Shown one piece after another: positions 57,363 through 64,000 of a DNA stretch of 64,000 nucleotides. This DNA comes from Terracoccus sp. 273MFTsu3.1 (GTDB lineage Bacteria; Actinomycetota; Actinomycetes; Actinomycetales; Dermatophilaceae). Where the stretch lies: positions 434,001 to 498,000 of the forward strand of contig NZ_KB911820.1 of NCBI RefSeq assembly GCF_000383675.1, written 5' to 3'. Under the pieces are notes generated by a model. It was not told the origin of the DNA. It saw nothing but the letters and a program-made list of their open reading frames with translations, and did no database searches. A program made the position numbers and the translations under genes. Numbering within the stretch: position 1 is the first letter of the stretch; the number at the start of each line of letters is the position of its first letter.

Positions 57363-57833
57363 TCAGAGACGTCGGGCGTAGCCGAGGAGCTCGGGGCAGG
57401 GCAGGAACGAGCTCCTGCTGCGCTCACCGGTCGGCTGCCAGCCGTGCTTCTCGTAGAAGCGGCGGCCCCGGCCGTTGCCGGTGAAGACCCGGAGTCGGGC
57501 GCGCGTGATGCCTCGCTCTCGCAGACGGTCGAGGACGTCGTCGTGCGCGAGTGCCGCCAGACCCGTGCCCCAGTGCTCGACGGCGATGCCGAAGTGCAGG
57601 AACTCGTCACCACGGATGGCGGCGAACCCCGCGACGGCGTCGCCGTGCAGGACCACGAAGCAGTCGGTACCCAGCAGGTCGAGCTCACGCAGCCACCGGT
57701 CGGCGATCGCCTCCCTCGGGAACGGGTGCTGGTCCTGCGGGAAGACGTCGGCGAGCCCGAGCACCGCACCCGGCTCCTGGACGGCAACGACCCCCGGCAC
57801 GTCCGCCGCGGTCATCATCCTGAGAATGGTCAT
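57363..57833 (-). CDS. GNAT-family acetyltransferase
   Basis: A 156-residue N-acetyltransferase with VEHWGTGLAALAHDDVLDRLRE as the acetyl-CoA-binding segment (WGTGLA loop near 90) and TGNGRGRRFYEKHGWQPTG as motif B. The N-terminal MTILRMMTAADVPGVV is a standard GNAT opening. Its start overlaps the stop of the preceding membrane protein gene by four bases (ATGA), so they are co-translated. Substrate unknown. Confidence 0.85.
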   Translation of the reverse strand: MTILRMMTAADVPGVVAVQEPGAVLGLADVFPQDQHPFPREAIADRWLRELDLLGTDCFVVLHGDAVAGFAAIRGDEFLHFGIAVEHWGTGLAALAHDDVLDRLRERGITRARLRVFTGNGRGRRFYEKHGWQPTGERSRSSFLPCPELLGYARRL

Positions 57834-58678
57834 CCGCGGTGCCTCTGGTCCTCGCCGGAGGGGGACGAGCCACCCGTTCGGCTCGTCTCACGTGCCGGCA
57901 CCCAGTGGAGGACGACGGCGACGAGCAGCAGTCCGACGGCTAGTCGTGCGACCCATGCAGCCCATGTGACGGACTGAGACGTGCTCGGGCCGGTGAGCAA
58001 GGACAAGAAGGTACGCATGGAGCGGGTCGCGCCGGCCCAGCGGTCTGAGGGCGCCCCGTCCCCGAGGTCTGCTGCCTGCGGATCGGCGAGGACGAGCGAC
58101 GCCATCGACGCGATGACGCCGAGGCTCGCGCTGGCGAAGGCCAGCAGTCGTCGGGACTCGAGCCGGTCGGTGGCCCACGAGTGCCGCGCGTCCATCGCGG
58201 CACCGAGTGAGAGCACCAGACCGAGCACGACGAGGGAGCCGAGGCACGTGGTCAGCAGGCCCGCCGCGGCGAAGAAGGCCCAGTCGATGAACAGGGACGG
58301 TGCGGTGAGCAGTGGCCCCGCGCCACGGGCGGAGCCGAGCAGCAGCGAGACGGCTGCTCCGAGGTAGGCCGCCGCGATCGAGGCAGCGGCCGCAACCAGT
58401 CCCGGCAGACAGGGGCGCAGGAGCTCCGTGAGCGGGAGCGGTCCGTGTGACCGGGGGCGAGACCAGAGGAGGCGCGCGGGCCACCGAGACCGAGGACGCA
58501 CGAGGATCACTGTGACGAAGGCAAGGCCCGGAACGACGATCGACGTCGAGGCGAGGACGTCCTCGTCGAGGCTCGGACCCACGCCGGCGGTGATCAGGAG
58601 GTTGAGCAGGGCCCAGACGCCGGTCAGCACCCAGCCGGCCCGCTCGCGCACGGCGCGACTCGCTGCGTCCCCTGTCAC
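57830..58678 (-). CDS. Polytopic membrane protein of unknown function
   Basis: A 282-residue protein with about seven hydrophobic segments: two at the N-terminus (AGWVLTGVWALLNLLITAGV and the region near 40-60), then helices near 90-115, 130-165, 190-205 and a C-terminal one at 245-265. No family motif recognised. The GTG at 58678 has CATACT six bases upstream and no ribosome binding site, which points to a leaderless message. It is coupled to the acetyltransferase downstream. Confidence 0.65.
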   Translation of the reverse strand: MTGDAASRAVRERAGWVLTGVWALLNLLITAGVGPSLDEDVLASTSIVVPGLAFVTVILVRPRSRWPARLLWSRPRSHGPLPLTELLRPCLPGLVAAAASIAAAYLGAAVSLLLGSARGAGPLLTAPSLFIDWAFFAAAGLLTTCLGSLVVLGLVLSLGAAMDARHSWATDRLESRRLLAFASASLGVIASMASLVLADPQAADLGDGAPSDRWAGATRSMRTFLSLLTGPSTSQSVTWAAWVARLAVGLLLVAVVLHWVPARETSRTGGSSPSGEDQRHRG

Positions 58679-58684
58679 GTGGGG

Positions 58685-58690
58685 AGTATG
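58685..58690 (-). promoter_or_regulatory. -10 element of the membrane protein/acetyltransferase operon
   Basis: CATACT six bases before the GTG at 58678; the same hexamer and spacing are used by the dienelactone hydrolase gene. Confidence 0.45.
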
Positions 58691-58713
58691 ACCCAGACCT
58701 CCGCCTCGAGCGG

Positions 58714-60204
58714 TCAGGTCGGGGTGAAGTCGACGAGGTGCAGGTGCAGGGTGCCGCCGGTGGGGGCGGGGTAGCGCCGCCCGAGTCGTGCCGGGGGCCG
58801 GGATCGGCCCGGTTGGCCGGTGTCGGGAGCCAGGACCAGGTGTGGTGGTGATGGTTTCCGGGTTGGTGGTTTCTGGGGTGGGCCGATGAGCAGGCCGGTG
58901 TCGGTGTGGAAGGTCAGGCCGTCGGGGCGGGTGGGGTCGCCGGTGATCGTGAACTCGCCGCGGTGGTGCCCGTCGTGGTGGAACGGGCACAGTGCGAGGA
59001 GGTTGGGGGTGTCGGTGGGGCCGCCGTCGCGCCAGTGGGTCAGGTGGTGGATCTCGAGGTGGTGGGTCGATCCGCAGCCGGGGAAGCGGCAGCCGCGGTC
59101 GCGGTCGAGGACCAGGACGCGGGTGCGGTGCGGCACGACGCGCTGGGTGCGGCCCACGTTGACGGGGTGCCCCTGCGTCTCCCAGACGGGGGTCAGGCTC
59201 CCGTCGCAGGTCAGGCCGTTCACGATCGTCTGGGGCAGACGGGGTCGTCCGGTGAGCCAGCCGCCGTCGGTGTCGAGGTGGACCTGAACCCGGTACCGCG
59301 CCCGCCGCGCAGCACCACCCGAAGCAGCACCACCCGCACCGCCCGTCCCGTCGCTGCCTGTCGTGGCGGCGTCGAGGGAGCGGGTGGCCAGCACGATGAG
59401 CGCGTCGGCCCAGGTGACGCGGGGCCGGCCGCCGTCGGTCTCGGTCCACGTCGGGTGCAGCAGGTCGCCGTTGAGCAGCTGCCGGTCGGGCTCCTGCCCG
59501 TCGGCGGTCAGGGTGTGGAAGAGGTGGTCCTTGGCCTCGGCCAGGGCGGCTTCGACGAGGGCGCCGACCTCGGCGGGGGCGTCGTAGCGCAGCCGGAACC
59601 GGCCGTCGGCGTCGAGGCCCATGCTCAGGTGCCCCGGCTCGACCGGCACCGGCTCGCGCCCGACCACGACCCTGCCCGCAGCATCCTCACCGCCCGCAGA
59701 CTCCTGCGCACCCGGACCGTCCGCGCTGCCGCCACTGCTTTCGTCGGCAGGTACCTCGCCGGGCAGGCCGCGGCCGCGGCCGTCGACGCTGTCGGGCTGC
59801 AGGGTGAAGTCGTAGCGGGTGACGGTGCGCTCCAGCTGGGTCACCGTCGCGTGCTGGGCGAACTGGGCCACGCTCGTGTCGAACGCGGCCGGGGTGTGCC
59901 GGGCCACCACCGCGGCCTGGTCCAGGCTGATCCGCCCCTCCCGCAACGCCGCGACGGTGGCGGGCAGCTCCAGCGCCCGGCGCGCGAGCAGCACCACCGC
60001 GCCGGCCTGGCCCCGCGACAGCCCCGCCCGGAGCATCAGCCAGTGCTCCGGCGAGCGCAGCCCCGCCGCCTGCCACGACCCGTCGGCGAGGACCGCGACG
60101 AGGAGGTCGACGAGCCGGGCGTGCGCGTCGTGCAGGTCGGCGGCCAGGGACGCGACGTGCTCCCAGTCCCGCTCGAACTGCTGCACGCTCCGGCTCTGCT
60201 GCAT
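58714..60204 (-). CDS. DUF222-HNH endonuclease-like protein (13E12 type)
   Basis: A 496-residue protein of the family represented by the mycobacterial 13E12 repeats. Residues 1-300 form DUF222 (helical; RISLDQAAVVARHTPAAFDT and DADGRFRLRYDAPAEVGALVEAAL are typical) with a low-complexity Gly/Ala/Ser linker near 140-175 and another near 275-290. The HNH nuclease motif CRFPGCGSTHHLEIHHL...LCPFHHDGHH lies near residues 390-430. The family is multicopy in many actinobacteria and its role is unresolved. A good promoter places transcription at the ATG, so the message is leaderless. Confidence 0.88.
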   Translation of the reverse strand: MQQSRSVQQFERDWEHVASLAADLHDAHARLVDLLVAVLADGSWQAAGLRSPEHWLMLRAGLSRGQAGAVVLLARRALELPATVAALREGRISLDQAAVVARHTPAAFDTSVAQFAQHATVTQLERTVTRYDFTLQPDSVDGRGRGLPGEVPADESSGGSADGPGAQESAGGEDAAGRVVVGREPVPVEPGHLSMGLDADGRFRLRYDAPAEVGALVEAALAEAKDHLFHTLTADGQEPDRQLLNGDLLHPTWTETDGGRPRVTWADALIVLATRSLDAATTGSDGTGGAGGAASGGAARRARYRVQVHLDTDGGWLTGRPRLPQTIVNGLTCDGSLTPVWETQGHPVNVGRTQRVVPHRTRVLVLDRDRGCRFPGCGSTHHLEIHHLTHWRDGGPTDTPNLLALCPFHHDGHHRGEFTITGDPTRPDGLTFHTDTGLLIGPPQKPPTRKPSPPHLVLAPDTGQPGRSRPPARLGRRYPAPTGGTLHLHLVDFTPT

Positions 60205-60211
60205 ACCCCTA

Positions 60212-60240
60212 ATCGTACAGGTGTTCGAACGACTCGACAA
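60212..60240 (-). promoter_or_regulatory. Promoter of the DUF222-HNH gene with internal palindrome
   Basis: Minus strand TTGTCG (60240-60235), 17 bases, TACGAT (60217-60212), then seven bases to the ATG at 60204. Between the hexamers sits the perfect palindrome GTTCGAAC, a half-match to actinobacterial SOS-type sites. Confidence 0.65.
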
Positions 60241-60295
60241 GGCTTATCCACACCGAATCCCTTGCAGCACAGACGTTCTCACTAGTATGCACGCC

Positions 60296-62071
60296 TCAGC
60301 GATATGACCGAGCCTGCAGCTCGAAGAGCTCCGCGTAGGCCCCGCCGGCGGACATCAGCTCGTCGTGCGTGCCGTCTTCCGCAACGCGTCCGTCGACGAG
60401 GTGGACGACCCGGTCGGCCGCTCGCACCGTCGACATCCGGTGGCTCACGATGACGGTGATCCCACCTGTGAGCCGGCTCGCCGCACGCGCCCGCTCGAGG
60501 TAGCCGCCGAGGATCGCGTCCTCGGCCTGCGCGTCGAGGGCCGACGACGGCTCGTCGAGCAGCATGAGCAACGGCCCCTCCCTGAGTGTCCCCCGGGCGA
60601 TCGCGAGCCGCTGCCACTGGCCGCCGGAAAGCTCTGTGCCGCCGGCGAACTGCCGACCGAGCTGCATGTCACGTCCATCCGGGAGTCCCTCCACGAGGCC
60701 GGCAGCATCGGCGCGGTCGAGCGCCGTGTCGACGCGTTCGTCTGTCGCACCGGCCAGGTCGCCCATCGCCACGGCCTCGCGCAACAGCACGTGCGGCGTC
60801 GCGTGGTCCTGGAAGACGGCGCCGATCCGGGCCTGCCAGTCCGCGTGCGGGATGTCGCTGAGCGGCCGGCCGTCGACGAGGATCGATCCCGTCGTCGGGT
60901 CGTGCAGGCGGGCGAGCAGCGAGACGAGCGTCGACTTGCCTGCGCCGTTCTCGCCGACGAGCGCGACGGTCGTGCCACGCTCCAGCACGAGGTCGACTCC
61001 GGCGAGGCTCGGCTCCGTCGCGCCCGGGTAGGTGAACGACACGCCCCGCAGCTCGAGGCCACCACCCAGGGCCGCCGGCGCGAATCCCGACGGTGTGACG
61101 AACCCTGCTGCATACTGCTCCACCTCGTCGAGGCGCGCGACGTGCTGGGAGGTCTGCACGGCATACGCGACGATCCGTTGGAGCATCCCGACCATGTCCT
61201 CGATCTGGGGCACGAGGAGCACGAGCACGACGAGCGAGCCCACGCCGACCGACCCTTTACGCACGAGCCCGAAGACCGCCAGCAGGCTCAGGGCGAGCAC
61301 GGCGATCCAGGCGAGCCGGGAGAGGACGGCGAGCGTACGCGTGCGGCGCGCCGCCGCTGCCACGGCCGCGAGCCGTTCGTCGAGGGCCGCGTCCTGCGCC
61401 TCCAGCAGCGTGGCCGGTGCGCCGCTGCAGCGGACCTCGATGCCGGTCGCCGGGTCGCGCGCGATGTCGAGCAGACGGTCGGCGACCCGGACGGCCTCGG
61501 CGTTCTCGCGCTCGGCGTCCATGCGCGCGCGGATGGCGCGGCCCGACGCCCATGCCGGGAGGAGTGCCGCCGGGATGAGCAGGGTCAGCCACCAGGTGAT
61601 CGAGGCCAGGACCCCTGCCAGTGCCACGGTCCCGGCGACGGCCGCGAGATCCGTCGACAGGCGGATTCCTGCGTTGCCGAGCTGCCGCGCGTGCCGACGC
61701 ACGAGCGCGACCCGGTCGGCCATCTCCGGCATCTCGTGATGGGCAACCGTCGGGATGCGGGCGATGACCTGGAGGACGTGGTGATGGGCGTAGCGCTCGC
61801 CGAGGTCGTCGACGAAGAACCAGACGAGCGGCCACGAGACCGACTGCAGCACGGCGACGACGATTCCCGCACCCACGAGCCACAGCCCGCTCGTCACACC
61901 GGCAGCGTCACCAGCGCCGAGACCGTCGACGATCCGTCCCACCCCCAGCGTGGCGAGGGGTGCCAGCACGGCCGCCACCAGGGCGATGGCAAGACCGACC
62001 GTCGCGAGCCACGGGGCTGCCGCCAGCCCGAGCCGCAGCCACAGCCGGACCCGTCGCGTCAGCGTGCTCAT
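60296..62071 (-). CDS. ABC exporter subunit, fused permease-ATPase (second gene)
   Basis: A 591-residue half-transporter: six-helix transmembrane domain (about 20-310) and ATPase domain (340-591) with Walker A GENGAGKST, signature ELSGGQWQR, Walker B LLMLLDEPSSALD and a switch His in IVSHRMS. It has no N-terminal peptidase domain. It overlaps the upstream half-transporter gene by four bases, so the pair forms a heterodimeric exporter. Both ATPases look intact. The substrate could be a peptide, lipid or drug. Confidence 0.9.
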   Translation of the reverse strand: MSTLTRRVRLWLRLGLAAAPWLATVGLAIALVAAVLAPLATLGVGRIVDGLGAGDAAGVTSGLWLVGAGIVVAVLQSVSWPLVWFFVDDLGERYAHHHVLQVIARIPTVAHHEMPEMADRVALVRRHARQLGNAGIRLSTDLAAVAGTVALAGVLASITWWLTLLIPAALLPAWASGRAIRARMDAERENAEAVRVADRLLDIARDPATGIEVRCSGAPATLLEAQDAALDERLAAVAAAARRTRTLAVLSRLAWIAVLALSLLAVFGLVRKGSVGVGSLVVLVLLVPQIEDMVGMLQRIVAYAVQTSQHVARLDEVEQYAAGFVTPSGFAPAALGGGLELRGVSFTYPGATEPSLAGVDLVLERGTTVALVGENGAGKSTLVSLLARLHDPTTGSILVDGRPLSDIPHADWQARIGAVFQDHATPHVLLREAVAMGDLAGATDERVDTALDRADAAGLVEGLPDGRDMQLGRQFAGGTELSGGQWQRLAIARGTLREGPLLMLLDEPSSALDAQAEDAILGGYLERARAASRLTGGITVIVSHRMSTVRAADRVVHLVDGRVAEDGTHDELMSAGGAYAELFELQARSYR

Positions 62072-63912
62072 CGCTGCTCCCCGGCGAGGAGGCGTGACGA
62101 CTGCAGCGAGAAGAGCCGCGCGTAGGTGCCTCCAGCCGCCATGAGCTCGTCGTGCGACCCGTCCTCGGTGATGCGCCCGCCCTCCAGGACGACGAGGCGG
62201 GGGATGGGCCGCAGCACCGAGAAGCGATGCGACGCGACGAGCGACGTGATGCCCGACGTCAGGGCGAGCTGTCGCTCGACGAGGTGGGCCTCGGACCGGG
62301 CGTCGAGAGCAGCTGCCGGTTCGTCGAGCACCATCATGCCCGCGCCGTGCGCGAGCCCGAACGTCGCTCGTGCCAACGCGATTCGCTGCCACTGCCCTCC
62401 ACTCACGTCCTGTCCGCCGGGGAAGGATGCGTCCAGCACGGTCTCCCACCCACCGGTCAGGTCGTCGATGACGCCCGCAGCGCCGGAGCGGGCTGCGGCC
62501 GCCTCCAGCTCGTCTCGGTCGGCCTCGGTCCAGCGGTGCCCGGCTCCCATCGTGACGTTGTCGCGCGCGCTCAACGGGTAGCGGCAGAACTCCTGTGTCA
62601 GCACGGCGACCCGACGCTGCCAGCGAGTCACGTCCGCGTCCGACATCGTCGCGAGGTCGACCCCGTCGACGACGACGCATCCGCGGTCCGGTCGCAGGGT
62701 CCCGGTCAGGAGCCGGATGAGGGTCGACTTGCCCGCGCCGTTGACACCGACGAGCCCGACGTTCTCGCCCGCGTCGAGGTGGAGCGACAGCCCGTCGATC
62801 ACGGGGACGTCGCGGCCGGCGTACGAGAAGGTGATGTCGCGCAGCTCGACGGTGGGCGGGCGCCCGTGCCCGCCACCACGGAGGGCGTATGCCGTCCGTC
62901 CGCCCCGAGTGACCGCGGATCCGTCCGTGGCAGTGGGGGACTCGGGCAGCGGCTGCCCGTAGAGGCGCTCGGTCTCCTCCAGGTCCGCGAGGACAGCCGC
63001 GCCCCGGACGAAGAGCGGCAGCCCGCCGATCTCGGCCTGTGCGAGGAGCAGCACGAGCGGGATCACGGTCGCGACCGCGCCGACGTCGAACCGCCCGTCG
63101 AGGGCGCCGCGCACGACGTGGACGACGACGCCGACGGCGATCGCAGCCCGGCCGCCGTCGAGGAGCAGGGTCCAGACCGAGTTGTGGATGCGCTTGCGCC
63201 AGAACGGCCTCCACGACAGCCCCATCCGTTGCCAGTAGCGAGCCCCGAGCCAGTCGGCCAGCCCGAAGACCCGCACCTCCTTCGGGGCGAGCCCCGTGGC
63301 CAGGCCGAACGCATACTCCGCGTGGCGTTGGTGCTCCGTGGCCCCGACCCACTGGTCGAGCTCGCGGCGCATGAGGAGCGCCCGCGCGACGGCCACCGCG
63401 ACAGCGGCGCCGACCAGGAGCAGGGCACTCGGCCAGCCCACGGCGGCCCCGACCGAGATCGTCGCCCCGACGAGGGTGAGGACGCCCGTGACGGCGACAC
63501 CACCCTGCATGAGGCCCTGGTCGACCTCCCAGACGCGCGACCGCACTCGCTGGGCGCGGTCGAGGAAGTCGGGGTCCTCGAGGTGCTCGATCCGGACGGG
63601 GGAGACGAAGAGCCGACCCAACCGGCCGAGGACGTCCTTCTCCGTGCGCAAGCTGAGGTCCTGGAACACCGGCTCCTGCGCTCCGGAGATGACGACCTGG
63701 GCGGCGAGCACGGCGACGAGGCCGCCGAACTCCAGTGCGATGGTGCCCGTCGGGCCGCCCGCGGCAGCCGCAGGGAGGTCGGCGACGAGCCCGCCGACGA
63801 GCCAGGGCACGCCGACGGCGACGGCGGAGACCAGGAGCGCGTTGACGCCGACGAGCACCACCCCGAGCGGGTGCACGCGGTACTGGTGGCGCACGAGTCC
63901 GAGCACGCTCAC
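62068..63912 (-). CDS. ABC exporter subunit, fused permease-ATPase (first gene)
   Basis: A 614-residue half-transporter: transmembrane domain (about 15-320), ATPase (360-614) with Walker A GVNGAGKST, signature DVSGGQWQR, Walker B GMMVLDEPAAALD and switch His in ASHRFS. The helical domain diverges from the partner, with EKDVLGRLGRLFVSPVRIEHLEDPDFLDR resembling exporters found beside natural-product or RiPP genes. The GTG at 63912 follows GACAGGG. No precursor peptide is evident within the 78 bases to the divergent gene. Confidence 0.9.
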   Translation of the reverse strand: MSVLGLVRHQYRVHPLGVVLVGVNALLVSAVAVGVPWLVGGLVADLPAAAAGGPTGTIALEFGGLVAVLAAQVVISGAQEPVFQDLSLRTEKDVLGRLGRLFVSPVRIEHLEDPDFLDRAQRVRSRVWEVDQGLMQGGVAVTGVLTLVGATISVGAAVGWPSALLLVGAAVAVAVARALLMRRELDQWVGATEHQRHAEYAFGLATGLAPKEVRVFGLADWLGARYWQRMGLSWRPFWRKRIHNSVWTLLLDGGRAAIAVGVVVHVVRGALDGRFDVGAVATVIPLVLLLAQAEIGGLPLFVRGAAVLADLEETERLYGQPLPESPTATDGSAVTRGGRTAYALRGGGHGRPPTVELRDITFSYAGRDVPVIDGLSLHLDAGENVGLVGVNGAGKSTLIRLLTGTLRPDRGCVVVDGVDLATMSDADVTRWQRRVAVLTQEFCRYPLSARDNVTMGAGHRWTEADRDELEAAAARSGAAGVIDDLTGGWETVLDASFPGGQDVSGGQWQRIALARATFGLAHGAGMMVLDEPAAALDARSEAHLVERQLALTSGITSLVASHRFSVLRPIPRLVVLEGGRITEDGSHDELMAAGGTYARLFSLQSSRLLAGEQR

Positions 63913-63976
63913 CCCTGTCGTCGTGGACGCTGACCCGTCTCCGGTCTACCCGACTCCACCTCCCGGTGCATCCCGT

Positions 63977-63982
63977 TAACGT
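63977..63982 (+). promoter_or_regulatory. -10 element of the right-edge gene
   Basis: TAACGT followed by seven bases and an ATG at 63990; fits the leaderless pattern seen elsewhere in the window. Confidence 0.4.
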
Positions 63983-63989
63983 GGGGCGC

Positions 63990-64000
63990 ATGGCAGACAG
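63990..64000 (+). CDS. Start of a gene cut by the right edge
   Basis: Only ATG-GCA-GAC is visible (Met-Ala-Asp), divergent from the ABC exporter operon and preceded by TAACGT at seven bases. Product cannot be judged. Confidence 0.35.

Larger units (their letters stand above)
466..62893. repeat. Dispersed octamer GTATGCCG/CGGCATAC
   Basis: The heptamer GTATGCC or its complement occurs 34 times by eye, 17 in each orientation, and 32 of these carry the eighth base G. GGCATAC starts at 466, 4446, 12334, 15103, 16175, 16562, 17455, 21478, 27616, 28805, 32134, 38823, 42109, 46357, 52583, 55341, 61160; GTATGCC starts at 4203, 6640, 15079, 16727, 20962, 21491, 24019, 27850, 31555, 35164, 38987, 39764, 40706, 46153, 49844, 55586, 62887. 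It ignores gene direction and reading frame (Tyr-Ala, Ala-Tyr, Gly-Ile with ATA, Gly-Met-Pro, Val-Cys-Arg) and also occurs between genes, so it is a DNA-level signal, not a codon habit. Confidence 0.85.

Noticed and set aside
60212-60240. LexA box or PafBC (RecA-NDp-type) promoter for the DUF222-HNH gene.
   Set aside because: The palindrome is too short for a LexA box and the TTGTCG-to-TACGAT spacing is that of a normal housekeeping promoter, not the PafBC arrangement.
466-62893. The octamer as an FtsK-orienting or Chi-type polar sequence.
   Set aside because: Those signals are strand-biased; here the two orientations are equal, 16 to 16, though a window spanning the replication terminus could hide a bias.
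60296-63991. A 1231-codon open frame joining the second ABC subunit to upstream sequence.
   Set aside because: The upstream part is an out-of-frame shadow of the first ABC subunit, whose own frame has complete Walker and signature motifs.
1-64000. Mobile elements, CRISPR arrays, tRNA or rRNA genes.
   Set aside because: I found no transposase or integrase motif, no regularly spaced direct repeats, no T-loop-type tRNA sequence and no conserved rRNA segment.

Overview
The window is a 64 kb stretch of a very high-G+C genome with short intergenic gaps, many GTG starts, ATGA/GTGA stop-start overlaps and many apparently leaderless promoters. Gene content is actinobacterial: an Rv0909-type antitoxin, Prim-PolC/LigC-like repair enzyme, DUF222-HNH protein, DUF2630, F420-type PPOX protein, ECF41 sigma factor and LacI-controlled sugar ABC systems. 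A member of Micrococcales near the Intrasporangiaceae/Dermatophilaceae is my best guess, but nothing here fixes the genus. I see no rRNA, tRNA, CRISPR array, transposase or phage module, so this reads as ordinary chromosome with several accessory loci.

Layout. 0-4 kb: an O-methyltransferase cut by the left edge, a RaiA/HPF-like protein, a primase-polymerase/ATP-ligase fusion and a PPOX protein behind an elaborate inverted repeat. 4-8.3 kb: a natural-product locus with a UbiA prenyltransferase divergent from an operon of type III polyketide synthase, ICMT-type methyltransferase, FAD monooxygenase and IPP isomerase, resembling srsABC phenolic-lipid operons plus prenylation genes. 8.3-15 kb: small metabolic and membrane genes, a DoxX protein whose Shine-Dalgarno lies in a hairpin, and a sensor kinase/regulator/DUF4097 operon. 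15-32 kb: housekeeping and stress genes (antitoxin, SDR plus SRPBCC pair, acetyltransferases, inositol-phosphatase family enzyme, BenE transporter, hemerythrin, LCAT-like hydrolase, MFS pump, arylamine acetyltransferase, DinB polymerase, patatin) ending in an ECF41 sigma gene divergent from its probable target genes.

32-53 kb is the catabolic core: two LacI-controlled oligosaccharide uptake and hydrolysis loci. The first (32.3-40.3 kb) has a LacI regulator with its own operator, a lipoprotein binding protein, two permeases, a secreted GH144-like glucanase and a GH3 beta-glucosidase; beta-1,2-glucan is a plausible substrate. The second (43.8-53.1 kb) has a divergent LacI regulator, GH51 arabinofuranosidase, a TAT-lipoprotein binding protein, two permeases and two exported GH43 enzymes, pointing to arabinan. 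Neither encodes an ABC ATPase, so both probably borrow a shared MsiK/MsmX-type ATPase.

53-64 kb: an ECF sigma/zinc-finger anti-sigma pair divergent from a lipoprotein, with matching promoters for both directions; a type 5 uracil-DNA glycosylase; acetyltransferases and membrane proteins; a DUF222-HNH protein; and a two-subunit ABC exporter. Running across the whole window, independent of genes and frames, is the octamer GTATGCCG/CGGCATAC, seen 32 times in a perfectly strand-balanced way; it is the most unusual signal I found.
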